NCBI GenBank assembly: GCA_963729195.1
Contig: CAVSNF010000031.1
Coordinates: forward strand, 137,579-201,578
Direction: 5' to 3'
Length of the DNA stretch: 64,000 bases
DNA from: CAVPTL01 sp963729195
GTDB lineage: Bacteria; Actinomycetota; Thermoleophilia; Gaiellales; JAICJC01
The stretch's first letter is position 1. Every line of letters starts with the position of its first letter. Positions 1 to 9,434 of this stretch are shown here, one piece after another. The notes under the pieces are model-generated. The model saw only the letters and a program-made list of their open reading frames with translations. It searched no databases and had not been told where the DNA came from. A program made the position numbers and the translations under genes.

Positions 1-11
1 CGCTTCTGCAC

Positions 12-464
12 ATGACGGTGGCGGACATCATCGAGCGCACAGGCGAGCGGGAAACCCCGCGAGCGCCGGTATCCGAGCGCGCCGAAGCCACCATCCGGTA
101 CTCGGCGGTGCTGCCCGAGAAGTCCGCCCTGGAGGTGCGCGTGGCGGACGTGTCGGCCCGTGGAGTCGCGCTGCTGGCCGAGAAAGCCGTGGCCGTCGGC
201 GACACCATGCGGGTGGATGCGATCCTCAAGGGGCGAAACGTGATCATGGACGTGCGCGTCGCGCGCGTCGACCCGGCCGCATTCGGCCGCTATCGCATGG
301 GCTGTGAGATCACCTGGATCGGCGCCGGAGACCGCGCCTTCCTGGCCGACCTGGCTGCGGCTGCCCGATCGGGCAGTCCCGACGAGCGCCGGCCGGAGAC
401 GACCGAGGTGCTCAAGGAGAGCCGCACCGAGAAATCGCCTCTGCAGGAGCGATTCGGCCGCTGA
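12..464 (+). CDS. PilZ-domain-like protein (start may lie upstream of window)
   Basis: About 150 residues. The central part carries the PilZ-type motif D-x-S-x-x-G (ADVSARG) followed by a VGD turn and beta-strand-like segments, as in c-di-GMP-binding PilZ domains. An arginine-rich N-terminal stretch precedes it, but a clean RxxxR motif is not obvious, so ligand binding is uncertain. The C-terminal 35 residues are charged and probably disordered. The reading frame stays open to the first base of the window, so the ATG at 12 may not be the true start. A hybrid c-di-GMP enzyme is encoded further right (44.2 kb). Family assignment rests on the motif only. Confidence 0.6.
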   Translation: MTVADIIERTGERETPRAPVSERAEATIRYSAVLPEKSALEVRVADVSARGVALLAEKAVAVGDTMRVDAILKGRNVIMDVRVARVDPAAFGRYRMGCEITWIGAGDRAFLADLAAAARSGSPDERRPETTEVLKESRTEKSPLQERFGR

Positions 465-488
465 CACACGGGGTTTGACGCCTGACAG

Positions 489-524
489 TTGCGTGACGTC
501 AGAAATGATGTCATACTGACGTCA
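489..524 (+). promoter_or_regulatory. Promoter with three tandem TGAYGTCA operator boxes
   Basis: Boxes TGACGTCA (494-501), TGATGTCA (506-513) and TGACGTCA (517-524) are spaced 12 and 11 bp apart, about one helical turn. They cover the spacer, the -10 and the start codon of a promoter-like TTGCGT (489-494), 17 bp, CATACT (512-517). Transcription would begin at or next to the ATG at 524, giving a leaderless mRNA. Tandem 8-bp palindromes one turn apart are typical operators of ribbon-helix-helix repressors (MetJ, CopG, Arc), and the gene that follows encodes such a domain, so autoregulation is inferred. Confidence 0.6.
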
Positions 525-979
525 TGAATATGTCACCTCACGTCGACGCTGTGCGTGCCGATCTTTCGGCCGCCGCCGAGCTCGGCGACGACGACCTCAG
601 AAGTGCTGCCGCCCGCCTCGGCCGGGCCCTGGACTCCTCCGTTCGCATGCGGATGCAGGAGGTGCTCGGCGAAGCCGTGCACGAGCTCAACGGCCAGCTG
701 GAATCGAGCCGGGTCGAACTGCACCTGGCCGGGGACAGCATCGCCCTTGCGTTTGTCGGCGACGACGACGCGGCAACGCCAGAACCGGCGGCCGACGACA
801 CCATGACAGCCCGGATCACGCTGCGGCTGCCGGAAACACTCAAGACCCAGGCCGAGGATGCGGCCGCCCGCGAGGGCGTGTCCACCAACACCTGGCTGGC
901 GCGGGCCGTCGCCCAGGCGGTCGGCAAGCGCGCACCCAAACGAGCGGGCAGCCGGGTCACCGGCTACGCCCAGAGCTGA
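524..979 (+). CDS. Ribbon-helix-helix (Arc/CopG-type) DNA-binding protein
   Basis: 151 residues. The last ~45 residues before a basic tail (TARITLRLPETLKTQAEDAA, then GVSTNTWLARAVAQAVG) fit a ribbon-helix-helix fold: a short beta strand, helix, turn, and a second helix as in Arc/HicB-C-terminal domains. The N-terminal ~85 residues are helical and acidic and resemble no domain I can name; they could sense a ligand or oligomerise. The basic tail (KRAPKRAGSR) could contact DNA. The ATG overlaps the last of three TGACGTCA boxes. A toast-rack gene follows 10 bp downstream, so the two are probably co-transcribed and jointly autoregulated. Confidence 0.7.
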   Translation: MNMSPHVDAVRADLSAAAELGDDDLRSAAARLGRALDSSVRMRMQEVLGEAVHELNGQLESSRVELHLAGDSIALAFVGDDDAATPEPAADDTMTARITLRLPETLKTQAEDAAAREGVSTNTWLARAVAQAVGKRAPKRAGSRVTGYAQS

Positions 980-989
980 AAGGAGTCCC

Positions 990-1814
990 ATGACCACTCA
1001 TCCAACACCCACCCCGCCCAGGCTCGACCTGCGGATCCCGGCCGGCTCGATCGAGATCGAGCTGGAGCAGCGCGACTCGACCACCGTTGAGCTGACGGCG
1101 ATCTCCGCCGGCGACGCCGCCCAAGCCGCCATCGACGCCACCAAGCAGGAGCTTCGCGACTCCGGCGGCCAGCTCGAGATCGTGGTGCACGCACCGGAAC
1201 GGGCCGGCAAGCTCCGCTTCATCGGCCGCCAGCCCGAGCTTCGACTGCGGATCACAGCGCCGCTTGGGTCGAGCATCCGCGCCTCCACCATCACCGCCGA
1301 CGTCCACTGCTCCGCGGGATCACACGACGTCGCCTGCAAGACCATCTCGGGAGACATCACCGTGGGCGACGCCGGCGGCGCGGTCAAGCTCGAGTCCACC
1401 AGCGGCGATCTGCATGCGGGCTCGGTCGGAGGTCGGCTCCAAGCGGGGTCGATGTCCGGCGACATCACCGCCGGCGCGGTCGGCGCCGACTCGCGCGCTC
1501 GCACCATGTCCGGCTCGGTCTCGATCGCCGCTGCGGCCGGATCGGTAAAGGCCTCGAGCATGTCCGGCGATATCGAGGTGGGCGGCCTGGTCACCGGAGA
1601 CGCCGACCTCAGCTCGATGTCGGGAGACATCGAGGCGGCGGTGGTTCCGGGTGTACGCGTCTACCTCGACCTGAAGACGCTCTCGGGGGATGCCCACTCC
1701 AACCTGGACTCCACCGACGAGGGTGCCGGCTCGGGTCCCCAACTCACGCTCAAGGCCGAGTCCAAGAGCGGAGACGTGACTGTCAGCCGGGCGGCTACAC
1801 CGGTGGGTGCGTGA
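990..1814 (+). CDS. Toast-rack (DUF4097-like) beta-helix protein
   Basis: 274 residues from an ATG preceded by AAGGAGT at the usual distance. From about residue 110 on, the protein is made of repeats around the motif M-S-G-D-I (TISGDI, TSGDL, MSGDI, TMSGSV, MSGDIEVG, TLSGDA, KSGDVTV), the signature of DUF4097/toast-rack beta-helical proteins. These often accompany small regulators or membrane stress proteins. No signal peptide or membrane segment is seen, so it is probably cytoplasmic. It directly follows the RHH regulator gene, suggesting a two-gene unit. The 3' end overlaps the convergent gene at 1795-2092 by about 20 bp. The biochemical role is unknown. Confidence 0.75.
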   Translation: MTTHPTPTPPRLDLRIPAGSIEIELEQRDSTTVELTAISAGDAAQAAIDATKQELRDSGGQLEIVVHAPERAGKLRFIGRQPELRLRITAPLGSSIRASTITADVHCSAGSHDVACKTISGDITVGDAGGAVKLESTSGDLHAGSVGGRLQAGSMSGDITAGAVGADSRARTMSGSVSIAAAAGSVKASSMSGDIEVGGLVTGDADLSSMSGDIEAAVVPGVRVYLDLKTLSGDAHSNLDSTDEGAGSGPQLTLKAESKSGDVTVSRAATPVGA

Positions 1815-2092
1815 GCACGATCTCACCGATGTTGGCGCTCAGCAGTTCGATCACCATCCCGCCCACCAGCGCGTGATACAGCTCGGCTGCCACCTCGTCG
1901 GACTGCTGGCAGCCGGCTCTGTCCATAAAGGTCGACGCGGACACCACGTGCCCGCTGTCGTCGAGCCAGATCCGATAGTTGACGAAGCCCTCGATCTGAT
2001 CCAGACGCGGCAGAAGCTCTGCCTCGATCCGTGGCATCAGGCCGGCGGTACTCGTCCGCGTCGAGTCGGTACTGGCGAATACTGGCGTACAT
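1795..2092 (-). CDS. Small antibiotic-monooxygenase-like (ABM fold) protein, frameshifted
   Basis: Reading from an ATG at 2092 gives MYASIRQYRLDADEYRR; after a one-base frameshift near 2042 the frame continues MPRIEAELLPRLDQIEGFVN and runs to a TAG at 1795. Joined, the product is about 98 residues with the pattern of ABM/dimeric alpha-beta barrel proteins (Y..IR.Y...., then PG/QIEGFVNYRIW, then FMDRAG and a C-terminal helix). It lies 36 bp downstream of nuoN and could be the tail of the nuo transcript, though nothing ties it to complex I. The frameshift is probably a sequence error. Function is a guess from fold. Confidence 0.5.
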
Positions 2093-2127
2093 CGGTTCCT
2101 GCGTTTCCGGAGCCGGGTGGGACGTGA

Positions 2128-3591
2128 TCAGCTGAAGAGTGAGTTGCCGGCGGTGCGGGCGAGGTCGATCAGGGGTGACGGCACGATGCCGGCAACCAGC
2201 ACGGCGATCGCTGCGACCGATGCACTCAGGGCGAGCAGTCGAAACGCGATGGTGGACGAGGGCAGCTCGGCGGTCTCGTCGGCGCCTCGCTCGTACAGCG
2301 CCAGCGGGATGCGCAGGTAGTAGAGCAGCGCCACCATGGTGGCGATCACGCCGATCACGGCCAGATACGTCTGATCGTTGTCGACCGCCGCCGAGAAGAT
2401 GTAGAGCTTGCCGATGAACCCGCCGCTGGGCGGGAATCCGGCCAGCGACAGCATGCACACCAGCATGGCGGCGCCCAGCCAGCGGTGGCGGAAGCCCCAG
2501 CCCGAGAAGTCCGAGACCAGCACCGGCCGGCCGATCTGGCGCTCACGCACCGCCACGATCGCAAACGCGCCCACGTTCATGGCGGCGTACACGGTCAGGT
2601 AGTAGAGCATCGCCCGGCTTCCCAGCGGGCTGCCGGCGGCCACCGCCGTCAGCAGGAAGCCGCTGTGGCCGACGGTGGAGTAGGCCAGCATCCGCTTGAC
2701 GTTCTGCTGGCGCAGCGCGCCCAGGTTTCCGACCACGAAGGACACGATCGCGATCGCGGCCACGCCGTTTGACCACACCTGCGACTGATCGGGGAAGGCG
2801 GTCACCAGCACCCGCAGGATCACGACCAGCGCGATCGCCTTGGTGGCGGCCGACATGAAGGTCGTGACCGGCGTGGGGGCGCCCTCGTAGGCATCAGGCG
2901 TCCACATGTGAAACGGCGCCGCGTTGGCCTTGAAGCCGAGCCCCACGATCACCATTGCCAGGCCGGCCAGCAGCACCACGTCACTGTGGTCGCCGGCGCG
3001 CATGGCCGCCGCGATCCGATCGAACTCGAGCTGGCCGCTGGCGCCGTACACCAGCGCCGAGCCGTACAGCAGGAAGGCCGCGCCCACCGAACCGATGATC
3101 AGGTACTTCAGTCCCGCCTCGATCGAGGTGATCTCCTCGGTCTCGATCGCGACCAGCACGTACAGCGCGATCGAGAACAGCTCCAGCGCGACGAACAGGA
3201 TCACGAAGCTGTTGGCCGAGGCCAGCAGCGCCATGCCGCCGGTGGCGAACAGCAGCAGCGCGTAGTACTCCACCGCCCGGCGATGGATCGCTCCACCCGC
3301 CCCGAACGACACGCACACCGTCAAAAGGCCCGCTGCGAAGATGATCAGCTGGGCGCCGGCGCCGAAGGCATCGATCCGCAGGGTGTTGTCGAAGCTGTAG
3401 TGGGCGGCGTCCCCGAACTGCAGGGCCGAGGCCACGCCCGCGGCGATCAACGCCACCGCCGCCCAGGCGGGGGCCAGCCAGGCAACCACTCGATCGGGCA
3501 GGAACACGCCGACCAGCAGCACCAGCGATGCCGCGATCACCAGGATGATCTCGGGCGCGATGGCGGTCAGGTCGACGGGGATCAGGCTCAT
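2128..3591 (-). CDS. nuoN: NADH-quinone oxidoreductase subunit N
   Basis: 487-residue polytopic membrane protein, one of the three antiporter-like proton-pumping subunits of respiratory complex I. About 14 hydrophobic segments are visible. The Proton_antipo_M hallmark region is present: KYLIIGSVGAAFLLYGSAL, the lysine-containing GFKANAAPFHMWTPDAYEGAP, and VKRMLAYSTVGHSGF. Length matches the family. The start ATG at 3591 overlaps the nuoM stop by 4 bp (ATGA), so translation is coupled. It is the last canonical gene of the operon. Intact, without frameshift. Confidence 0.97.
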   Translation of the reverse strand: MSLIPVDLTAIAPEIILVIAASLVLLVGVFLPDRVVAWLAPAWAAVALIAAGVASALQFGDAAHYSFDNTLRIDAFGAGAQLIIFAAGLLTVCVSFGAGGAIHRRAVEYYALLLFATGGMALLASANSFVILFVALELFSIALYVLVAIETEEITSIEAGLKYLIIGSVGAAFLLYGSALVYGASGQLEFDRIAAAMRAGDHSDVVLLAGLAMVIVGLGFKANAAPFHMWTPDAYEGAPTPVTTFMSAATKAIALVVILRVLVTAFPDQSQVWSNGVAAIAIVSFVVGNLGALRQQNVKRMLAYSTVGHSGFLLTAVAAGSPLGSRAMLYYLTVYAAMNVGAFAIVAVRERQIGRPVLVSDFSGWGFRHRWLGAAMLVCMLSLAGFPPSGGFIGKLYIFSAAVDNDQTYLAVIGVIATMVALLYYLRIPLALYERGADETAELPSSTIAFRLLALSASVAAIAVLVAGIVPSPLIDLARTAGNSLFS

Positions 3592-5066
3592 CCGCCGTCA
3601 CCTCCACCGTTCTGGCCGCCGGGCGTGGTCAGGTACGACGTGGGGATCACGGGGTGGTAGTCCTTGACCCGGTTCATCACGCCGAACGGGTACACCGTCA
3701 TCGCCAGCAGGATCACGATCAGCGGAACGGCGATCATCAGCTCGTGCGGGCGCAGATCGGCCGTCTGGTCGGTCACCCGCTCACCGTTGTCGCCGTGCGC
3801 CAGCGCCGAGAACCAGCGCAGCGCATACATCGCCGCCAGCACGATCGCGCAGGCCGCCACCGCCCCCAGCCAGGCCTGCTGCTGGAATGCGCCGATCAGG
3901 ATGTACAGCTCGCTCACAAACGCGCTCGAGCCCGGCACCGCCAACATGAACATGGCGGAGATCAGAAGCACCGTGGAGAACCGCGGCCGGCCGTTGGCGA
4001 GGCCGCCCAGCCAGCGGAAGCCGTCCTTGCCGGCGCGCAGCTCGATCAGCCCGATCACCAGGAACGCCGCCAGCGACACCAGGCCGTGGTTGACCATCTG
4101 GAAGATGGCGCCGGTCGAGCCATTGTTGTTGAGGGCGAAGATCCCGATCACGATCAGGTTCATCTGTCCCAGCGAGGAGTAGGCCACCACACCGCGGGCA
4201 TCGGCCTGCCGGAATGCCAGCAGCGAGCCGTACAGAAGGCCCACCAGCGCCAGCCCCAGGAACAGCCAGCGCCAGTCGTGGGCCGGCCCGGGGAACATCG
4301 GCAGGCAGAACCGCAGCAAGCCGTAGGCGCCGGCCTTGGAGATCACTCCCGAGAGCAGGGCGGTCGTCTCCGGCGCCGATTCCCGATAGGCCGCGGGCAT
4401 CCACCCGTGCAGCGGGAAGAGCGGCGCCTTGATGCAGAAGGCGGCGGCGAAGAAGAAGAAGATCCAGGCGGCTCCGGAGTGCACCTGGGACACCTCGAAG
4501 GTGTGGTAGCGGATGCCGATGGCGGCGATCGCGACCAGCATCAGCAGCGACCCCACCATGGTGTAGATCACAAACCGGATGGTCGCCGCCCGCCGGCCCT
4601 CGCCGCCCCACACGGCCATGAGGATGAAGAGCGGGATCATCATCACTTCCCAGCCGACGTAGAACAGCACCAGATCCTGGGCGGTGAACAGCAGCACCAG
4701 GGCTGCCTCCAGCAGCAGCACCAGGCCGTAGTAGGCCCGCGGCCGATCGCGCCCGGCGCGGATGCCGGCGCCCACCGAGGCGGCGATGCCGACGGCGGTC
4801 AGGAGCATCATGAACAGGCCCAGCCCGTCCATGCCGACGTGGTAGCGGACGGGGGTGCCCAGCACGAAGTCGGAGATCCACACCCGGTCGGCGACGAACT
4901 GCATGCCCTGGCCGGTGGTGAACTGGGCCAGGGCGACGGCGCCCACCACGATCTCGGCCAGCGTCGCCGCCAGCGCGAACACCTCGGTGTGGATGCGGCT
5001 GAGAGGCGCCACCACCAGCACGCCGGCGGCCACCAGCGGGATCAGGATCAGGATGGTGGTGATCAC
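3588..5066 (-). CDS. nuoM: NADH-quinone oxidoreductase subunit M
   Basis: 492 residues from the GTG at 5066, which overlaps the nuoL stop (GTGA); this start gives the expected hydrophobic N terminus (ITTILILIPLVAAGV). A longer open frame upstream is only a shadow of nuoL. Antiporter-like proton-pumping subunit in the inner membrane arm of complex I. Diagnostic stretches include YVGWEVMMIPLFILMAVWGG (conserved glutamate of the family), IKAPLFPLHGWMPAAYRESA and ARGVVAYSSLGQMNL. Around 14 transmembrane segments. Intact. Confidence 0.97.
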   Translation of the reverse strand: MITTILILIPLVAAGVLVVAPLSRIHTEVFALAATLAEIVVGAVALAQFTTGQGMQFVADRVWISDFVLGTPVRYHVGMDGLGLFMMLLTAVGIAASVGAGIRAGRDRPRAYYGLVLLLEAALVLLFTAQDLVLFYVGWEVMMIPLFILMAVWGGEGRRAATIRFVIYTMVGSLLMLVAIAAIGIRYHTFEVSQVHSGAAWIFFFFAAAFCIKAPLFPLHGWMPAAYRESAPETTALLSGVISKAGAYGLLRFCLPMFPGPAHDWRWLFLGLALVGLLYGSLLAFRQADARGVVAYSSLGQMNLIVIGIFALNNNGSTGAIFQMVNHGLVSLAAFLVIGLIELRAGKDGFRWLGGLANGRPRFSTVLLISAMFMLAVPGSSAFVSELYILIGAFQQQAWLGAVAACAIVLAAMYALRWFSALAHGDNGERVTDQTADLRPHELMIAVPLIVILLAMTVYPFGVMNRVKDYHPVIPTSYLTTPGGQNGGGDGG

Positions 5067-6960
5067 AGGTTGGCCTTCGTCAGGAAGTACACGGCCAGCA
5101 CTGCGGCGCCGGCCACCAGGGTGACGGCGTAGCTTCGTACCAGGCCGGTCTGAGCGGCCGCCACTCCCCGTGAGACGCTGCGCACGGTGATCGAAAGGAC
5201 GGTGATCGAGCCCCAGATCAGGTAGCGCTCGACCCACCGGTAGAGGCCGACCGCGACCGCGGCGAACGGGGCGTAGCCGATGCGGTCATACAGCTCGTCG
5301 AAGTAGAACTTGTGCTCGGCCACCGTGGCCCACCAGCGCAGCGGCGCCTTGACTCGCTCCAGCCGGGCCGGATCGGCGTACACGCGCCAGATCAGCAGGC
5401 CGCCGGCGATACCCACCGACCACGAGATGGCGGTGGTGATGACGTCGTCAGAGACGGTCGTGGCGGCCGACGGCGCGGTCAATCCCAGCCACTCGCCGAA
5501 GTGGTCGACGGTGCCGAAGCCGAGGTCGAGGAAGCCCACCAGGATGGCGCCGACCGCCAGCGCGGCCGACCACGAACACCATCGTCCAGGGGCCCTCGCC
5601 GTGGTCGGTGTGGAGGTGCTCCTTGGCGAAGTCCGAGCGCTCGCCGTAGAAGGTCAGCCGCATCAGCCGCACCGCGTACATACCGGTGAAGAAGGCCCCG
5701 ATCAGGCCGCCGGCCCACACGCACAGCGCCAGCGTGCTGTGCTCGTCCAGCGCGGCCGCCAGGATCTCGTCCTTGGACAGCGGGAAGAAGCCGATCAGCG
5801 CGGCGGTGCCGATCCACATCAGCCACTTGGTCTTGGGCAGGGCCGAGCCCAGCCCGCCCATCTTGCGCACGTCCTGCTCGGCCGAGACGGCGTGGATGAC
5901 GACGCCGGCGCCGAGGAACAGCAGCGCCTTGAAGAAGGCGTGGGCCAGCAGCAGGAACATCCCCTGGCTGTAGGCGCCGACGCCCACGGCCGTGAACATG
6001 TAGCCGATCTGGCTCATCGTGGAGTAGGCGATGATCCGCTTGATATCCGTCTGCACCATCGCGATCACGCCCGCCATCAGCAGCGTCGCCAGGCCCAGGA
6101 TCGCCACCAGGTTGTGGATGTCGGGCGCGTTTTCGAAGATCACGTGGGTGCGCGCCACCAGGTACACGCCGGCGGTCACCATGGTGGCGGCGTGGATCAG
6201 GGCGGAGACCGGGGTGGGGCCCTCCATGGCGTCGGGAAGCCAGGTCTGGAGCGGAAGCTGGGCCGACTTGGCCACGGCTCCGACCAGCAGCCCGAGCGCC
6301 ACCAGGTTGGCATCGGTCGACCCCTGCGACCACGGCTGGTGGGGCGACAGCAGCACCGAGAAGTCGGTGGTGCCGGCATCTCTGACCATGAAGAACACCG
6401 CGATCGCGATCCCGACGTCGCCGATCGCGTTCATCACGAACGCCTTCTTGGCGGCGATCACCGGCTCGGGCCGCTCGTACCAGAACCCGATCAGCAGGTA
6501 GGACGAGAGCCCGACCAGGCCCCAGCCGGCCAAAAGCAGCGCGAAGTTGGCCGACATCACCAGCAGCAGCATCGAGAACAGGAACATGTTCAGGTAGATG
6601 AAGAAGCGGCGTTCCTTGGGATCGCCGTGCATGTAGCCGATCGAGTAGAGCACGATCAGGCTGCCGACTCCCGAGACGATCAGCATCTCGGTCACGGCCA
6701 GCTGGTCGACCTGGATCGCCAGCGGGATCTTGAAGCTGCCCGACGTCGCCCAGGTGTACAGCGTGTACACCGATGAGCGCTGGGAGGCGTTGTGGGAGAG
6801 CATCCGCACGAACACGCCTGCGGCGGCCACGAACGAGGCGGCGGCGAAGGCTGTGCCGGCCCAGGCGGCGGTGCGTGCGCGAGATCCGGTTGCCCGCCAG
6901 GGTCAGCAGCACCACTCCGGCGAGCGGCACGAACAGGCAGATCCAGGAGAGAGTTTGCAC
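5063..6960 (-). CDS. nuoL: NADH-quinone oxidoreductase subunit L, two frameshifts
   Basis: Largest antiporter-like subunit of complex I, whose C-terminal lateral helix braces the membrane arm. The N terminus (VQTLSWICLFVPLAGVV, GTG at 6960) changes frame near 6880. The central frame then carries NAIGDVGIAIAVFFM, LPLQTWLPDAMEGPTPVSAL, the MVTAGVYL helix, and KRIIAYSTMSQIGYMF. A second shift near 5568 leads to the C-terminal part ending at 5063. Joined length is about 630 residues, normal for NuoL. The starts and stops are tightly packed with nuoK (2-bp gap) and nuoM (4-bp overlap). In an otherwise complete operon these shifts are most likely sequencing errors. Confidence 0.93.
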
Positions 6961-6962
6961 GG

Positions 6963-7268
6963 TCAGTTCTTGAGGCTCGTGAGGGCGTCCACGTCCAGGT
7001 CGGCCTTGCGCCGGGCGACGGCCACCACCAGGCCCAGCCCGATCACGACCTCCGAGGCGGCCACCGCCATCACCACCAGCGCGAACGACTGGCCGGCGGT
7101 CTGGCTGTGGAGGCGCGCGAACGAGATCAGCGCCAGGTTGCAGGAGTTGAGCATGATCTCGACCGAGAGCAGCAGGATCAGCGGGCTGCGGCGGGTGAAG
7201 ATGCCAAACAGGCCGATCCCGAACAGGATGGCCGAGACCGCGATGAAGTAGCTGACGTTGACGTTCAC
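6963..7268 (-). CDS. nuoK: NADH-quinone oxidoreductase subunit K
   Basis: 101 residues from the GTG at 7268, overlapping the nuoJ stop by 4 bp (GTGA). Three transmembrane helices are visible. The conserved region LLLSVEIMLNSCNLALISFA carries the membrane-embedded glutamate (SVEIMLN) needed for proton translocation; a second glutamate follows in ASEVVIGLGLVVA. Length matches the family (about 100 residues). An apparent longer open frame reaching 7925 arises only because a frameshift joins it to nuoJ. Confidence 0.95.
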   Translation of the reverse strand: MNVNVSYFIAVSAILFGIGLFGIFTRRSPLILLLSVEIMLNSCNLALISFARLHSQTAGQSFALVVMAVAASEVVIGLGLVVAVARRKADLDVDALTSLKN

Positions 7269-7925
7269 GAGCCCTGATCGTCCTCGTCGGGGGCGCCCAC
7301 CGCGGTGCCGACCTCGAACCGCGTCTCGATGTCCATCACCTGGGACTGCACGGTGCGCGGCAGGGCCTCGACCGGGGCATCCTCGAGCGTAGCCCAGCTC
7401 ACCCGGCTGCCGCGGTGCGGCCCGGCGCGATCCCAGCACGACTCCGCCGACGGCGGCCACCATCAGCATGATCGAGGTGGCCTCGAACGCCAGCAGGTAG
7501 CGGCCCAAAAGCGACGTGCCGATGTTGATCGGCGAGCCGAACGCTCCGCTGACGTCGGCGCCCTGCGGGAAGCTCTCGTGGCCGACGGCGAAGATCACCT
7601 CGGCCACCAGCGCAACGGCGGCGATGAACGCCGCGGCGGTCTGCCACAGCGGTCTGCTGGTGGTCGGCTCGTCGGCGCGACCACCCAGATAGGCGGTCAC
7701 GAACATGAACATGATCATCACCGCGCCGGCGTACACGATCACCTGTGCGGCGGCCAGGAAGTCGGCCTGCAAGAGCAGATAGAAGGTCGCCAGCGCCACC
7801 AGGTTGAGCAGCAGCGAAAGGGCTGAGTGGAACGGGTTTCCCGACAGCACCACGCCCAGCGCCGAGCCGATCGCAAGCCCGGTGGCGGCGATGAAGACGA
7901 CGTCGTAGAAGAGGTGTGCCGGCAT
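7265..7925 (-). CDS. nuoJ: NADH-quinone oxidoreductase subunit J, one frameshift
   Basis: Membrane subunit of complex I with five hydrophobic helices. The hallmark QVIVYAGAVMIMFMFVTAYL (pi-bulge helix TM3 of NuoJ) is intact. Near 7400 the frame shifts by one base; the continuation (SWATLEDAPVEALPRTVQSQ) ends at TGA 7265-7267, overlapping the nuoK GTG. Joined length is about 220 residues. The acidic C-terminal tail is typical of actinobacterial NuoJ. The shift is probably an assembly error because both flanking parts are conserved and the stop falls exactly at the coupled nuoK start. Confidence 0.92.
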
Positions 7926-7936
7926 CAGATGGGTGG

Positions 7937-8419
7937 CTACTCGGCCTCGACCACGTCAAAGGGATCGACCGGGGCGACCGGCGTGCGGCGCGCTTCCGGC
8001 CCGGGCTCGAGCAGCATTTCCTTGGTGTAGACCATCGCCTCACGCGACATCTCGGCCAGCTCGTAGTCGTGGCCGAGCGTGATCGCGTCGAACGGGCAGG
8101 CCAGCTCGCAGTAGCCGCAGAAGATGCAGCGGCTCATGTTGATCTCATAGATGCGGGCGTACCGCTCGCCGGCGGAGTAGCGCTCCTCGGCGGTGTTCTC
8201 GTCGGCCACCACGCGGATGCAGTCAGCCGGGCAGGCCGCCGCGCACAGCGAGCAGCCGACGCATTTCTCCAGGCCGTTCTCGTGCCGATGCAGGCGGTGC
8301 CGGCCACGGAAGCGGGGGTAGACGGCCCGCTTCTCGTTGGGGAACTGCTGGGTCACCGGCTTCTTGAACAGGTGCCGGAAGGTGACGCCAAATCCTTTGA
8401 CCGAATCGACTACGGGCAT
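7937..8419 (-). CDS. nuoI: NADH-quinone oxidoreductase subunit I (2x[4Fe-4S])
   Basis: 160 residues with two ferredoxin-type cluster motifs, CVGCSLCAAACP and CIFCGYCELACP, which ligate clusters N6a and N6b in the peripheral arm and pass electrons from NuoG toward NuoB. The N terminus contains the GFGVTFRHLF amphipathic segment that docks on the membrane arm. It lies 11 bp after nuoJ's start and 16 bp before the nuoH stop in the same operon direction. Intact. Confidence 0.97.
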   Translation of the reverse strand: MPVVDSVKGFGVTFRHLFKKPVTQQFPNEKRAVYPRFRGRHRLHRHENGLEKCVGCSLCAAACPADCIRVVADENTAEERYSAGERYARIYEINMSRCIFCGYCELACPFDAITLGHDYELAEMSREAMVYTKEMLLEPGPEARRTPVAPVDPFDVVEAE

Positions 8420-8435
8420 ATCGAGTCCTTGCGGT

Positions 8436-9434
8436 TCATGCGCGGTAGGCCACCACGAACGAGGTGACCAGAAGGTTCAGGGTGGCGGCCGGGAGCAGCA
8501 CCTTCCAGCCGATGGACATGAGCACGTCGTAGCGGACGCGCGGCAGGGTGGCGCGAACCCACATCTGCAGCAGGATGAACAGCGCCATCTTGATCAGCAT
8601 CCAGATCGGGCCGGGCAGGAACGGCCCGTCGTAGCCGCCCAGAAACAGGATCGAGGCCACCGCCGAGAACGCGATCAGCGACACGTACTCGGCGTTTTGG
8701 AACATCGCCCAGCGCATGCCTCCGTACTCGGTGTGGTATCCGGCGACCAGCTCACCCTCGGCTTCGGGCAGGTCGAACGGGATCCGGCTGACCTCCGCGG
8801 TGGAGGCCACCACGTAGATACAGAAGCCCACGAACTGGGGCAGGATGTACCACATGCCGTCGTGCTGCTGGGCGGACACGATCCCGGTCAGCGACAGCGA
8901 CTGGCTCATCATCACCACGCCGATCACGGCCAGCGCCAGGCTGACCTCGTAGGACACCAGCTGCGACACGGCCCGCATCGAGCCGAACAGCGAGTACTTG
9001 GAGCTGGACGACCAGCCGCCCACCAGGAACCCGTAGAAGCTGACCGAGCCCAGCGCGAACACCACCAGCAGGGCGACGCTGGGGTCGGAGATCCACCAGT
9101 GGAAGGTGATCGAGGTGCCGGGGATGGTGGTCGGGCCGCCGTCGAACGGGATCACGCCGAACACACAGATGGCGGCAAACAGCGAGATCACCGGTGCGAT
9201 CAGGTAGAGCATGGGAGAGATGCCGTCGGGCAGCAGGCTCTCCTTGCGCAGCAGCTTGACCAGGTCGGCGATCGGCTGCAGCAGTCCGAAGGGGCCGACG
9301 CGGTTGGGCCCGAGTCGCTGCTGGAACCGGCTCAGCACGCGCCGCTCGACCCAGGTCAGGATCGCGAATACCGCCATCACCAGGTTGGCCAGGACGACCG
9401 CCTTGACCAGGGTGATCCAAAAGCCGTCAGGCAC
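8436..9434 (-). CDS. nuoH: NADH-quinone oxidoreductase subunit H
   Basis: 332-residue membrane subunit forming the quinone-binding chamber with NuoB and NuoD. Eight transmembrane segments; conserved stretches are WVERRVLSRFQQRLGPNRVG near the N terminus, the EVSRIPFDLPEAEGELVAGY acidic loop that funnels protons to the Q site, and EYGGMRWAMFQNAEY. The GTG start at 9434 overlaps the nuoG stop by 8 bp. Intact and of usual length. Confidence 0.97.
   Translation of the reverse strand: MPDGFWITLVKAVVLANLVMAVFAILTWVERRVLSRFQQRLGPNRVGPFGLLQPIADLVKLLRKESLLPDGISPMLYLIAPVISLFAAICVFGVIPFDGGPTTIPGTSITFHWWISDPSVALLVVFALGSVSFYGFLVGGWSSSSKYSLFGSMRAVSQLVSYEVSLALAVIGVVMMSQSLSLTGIVSAQQHDGMWYILPQFVGFCIYVVASTAEVSRIPFDLPEAEGELVAGYHTEYGGMRWAMFQNAEYVSLIAFSAVASILFLGGYDGPFLPGPIWMLIKMALFILLQMWVRATLPRVRYDVLMSIGWKVLLPAATLNLLVTSFVVAYRA

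Noticed and set aside
3654..5132. Long plus-strand open frame rich in His, Gln and Arg opposite nuoM
   Set aside because: Antisense shadow typical of high-GC coding DNA; the minus strand encodes an intact, conserved nuoM.
5063..6960. Programmed frameshifting in nuoL, nuoJ, nuoG, lipA and others
   Set aside because: Shifts occur at unrelated sequences in many genes and at rising density along the contig; sequence error explains them better.
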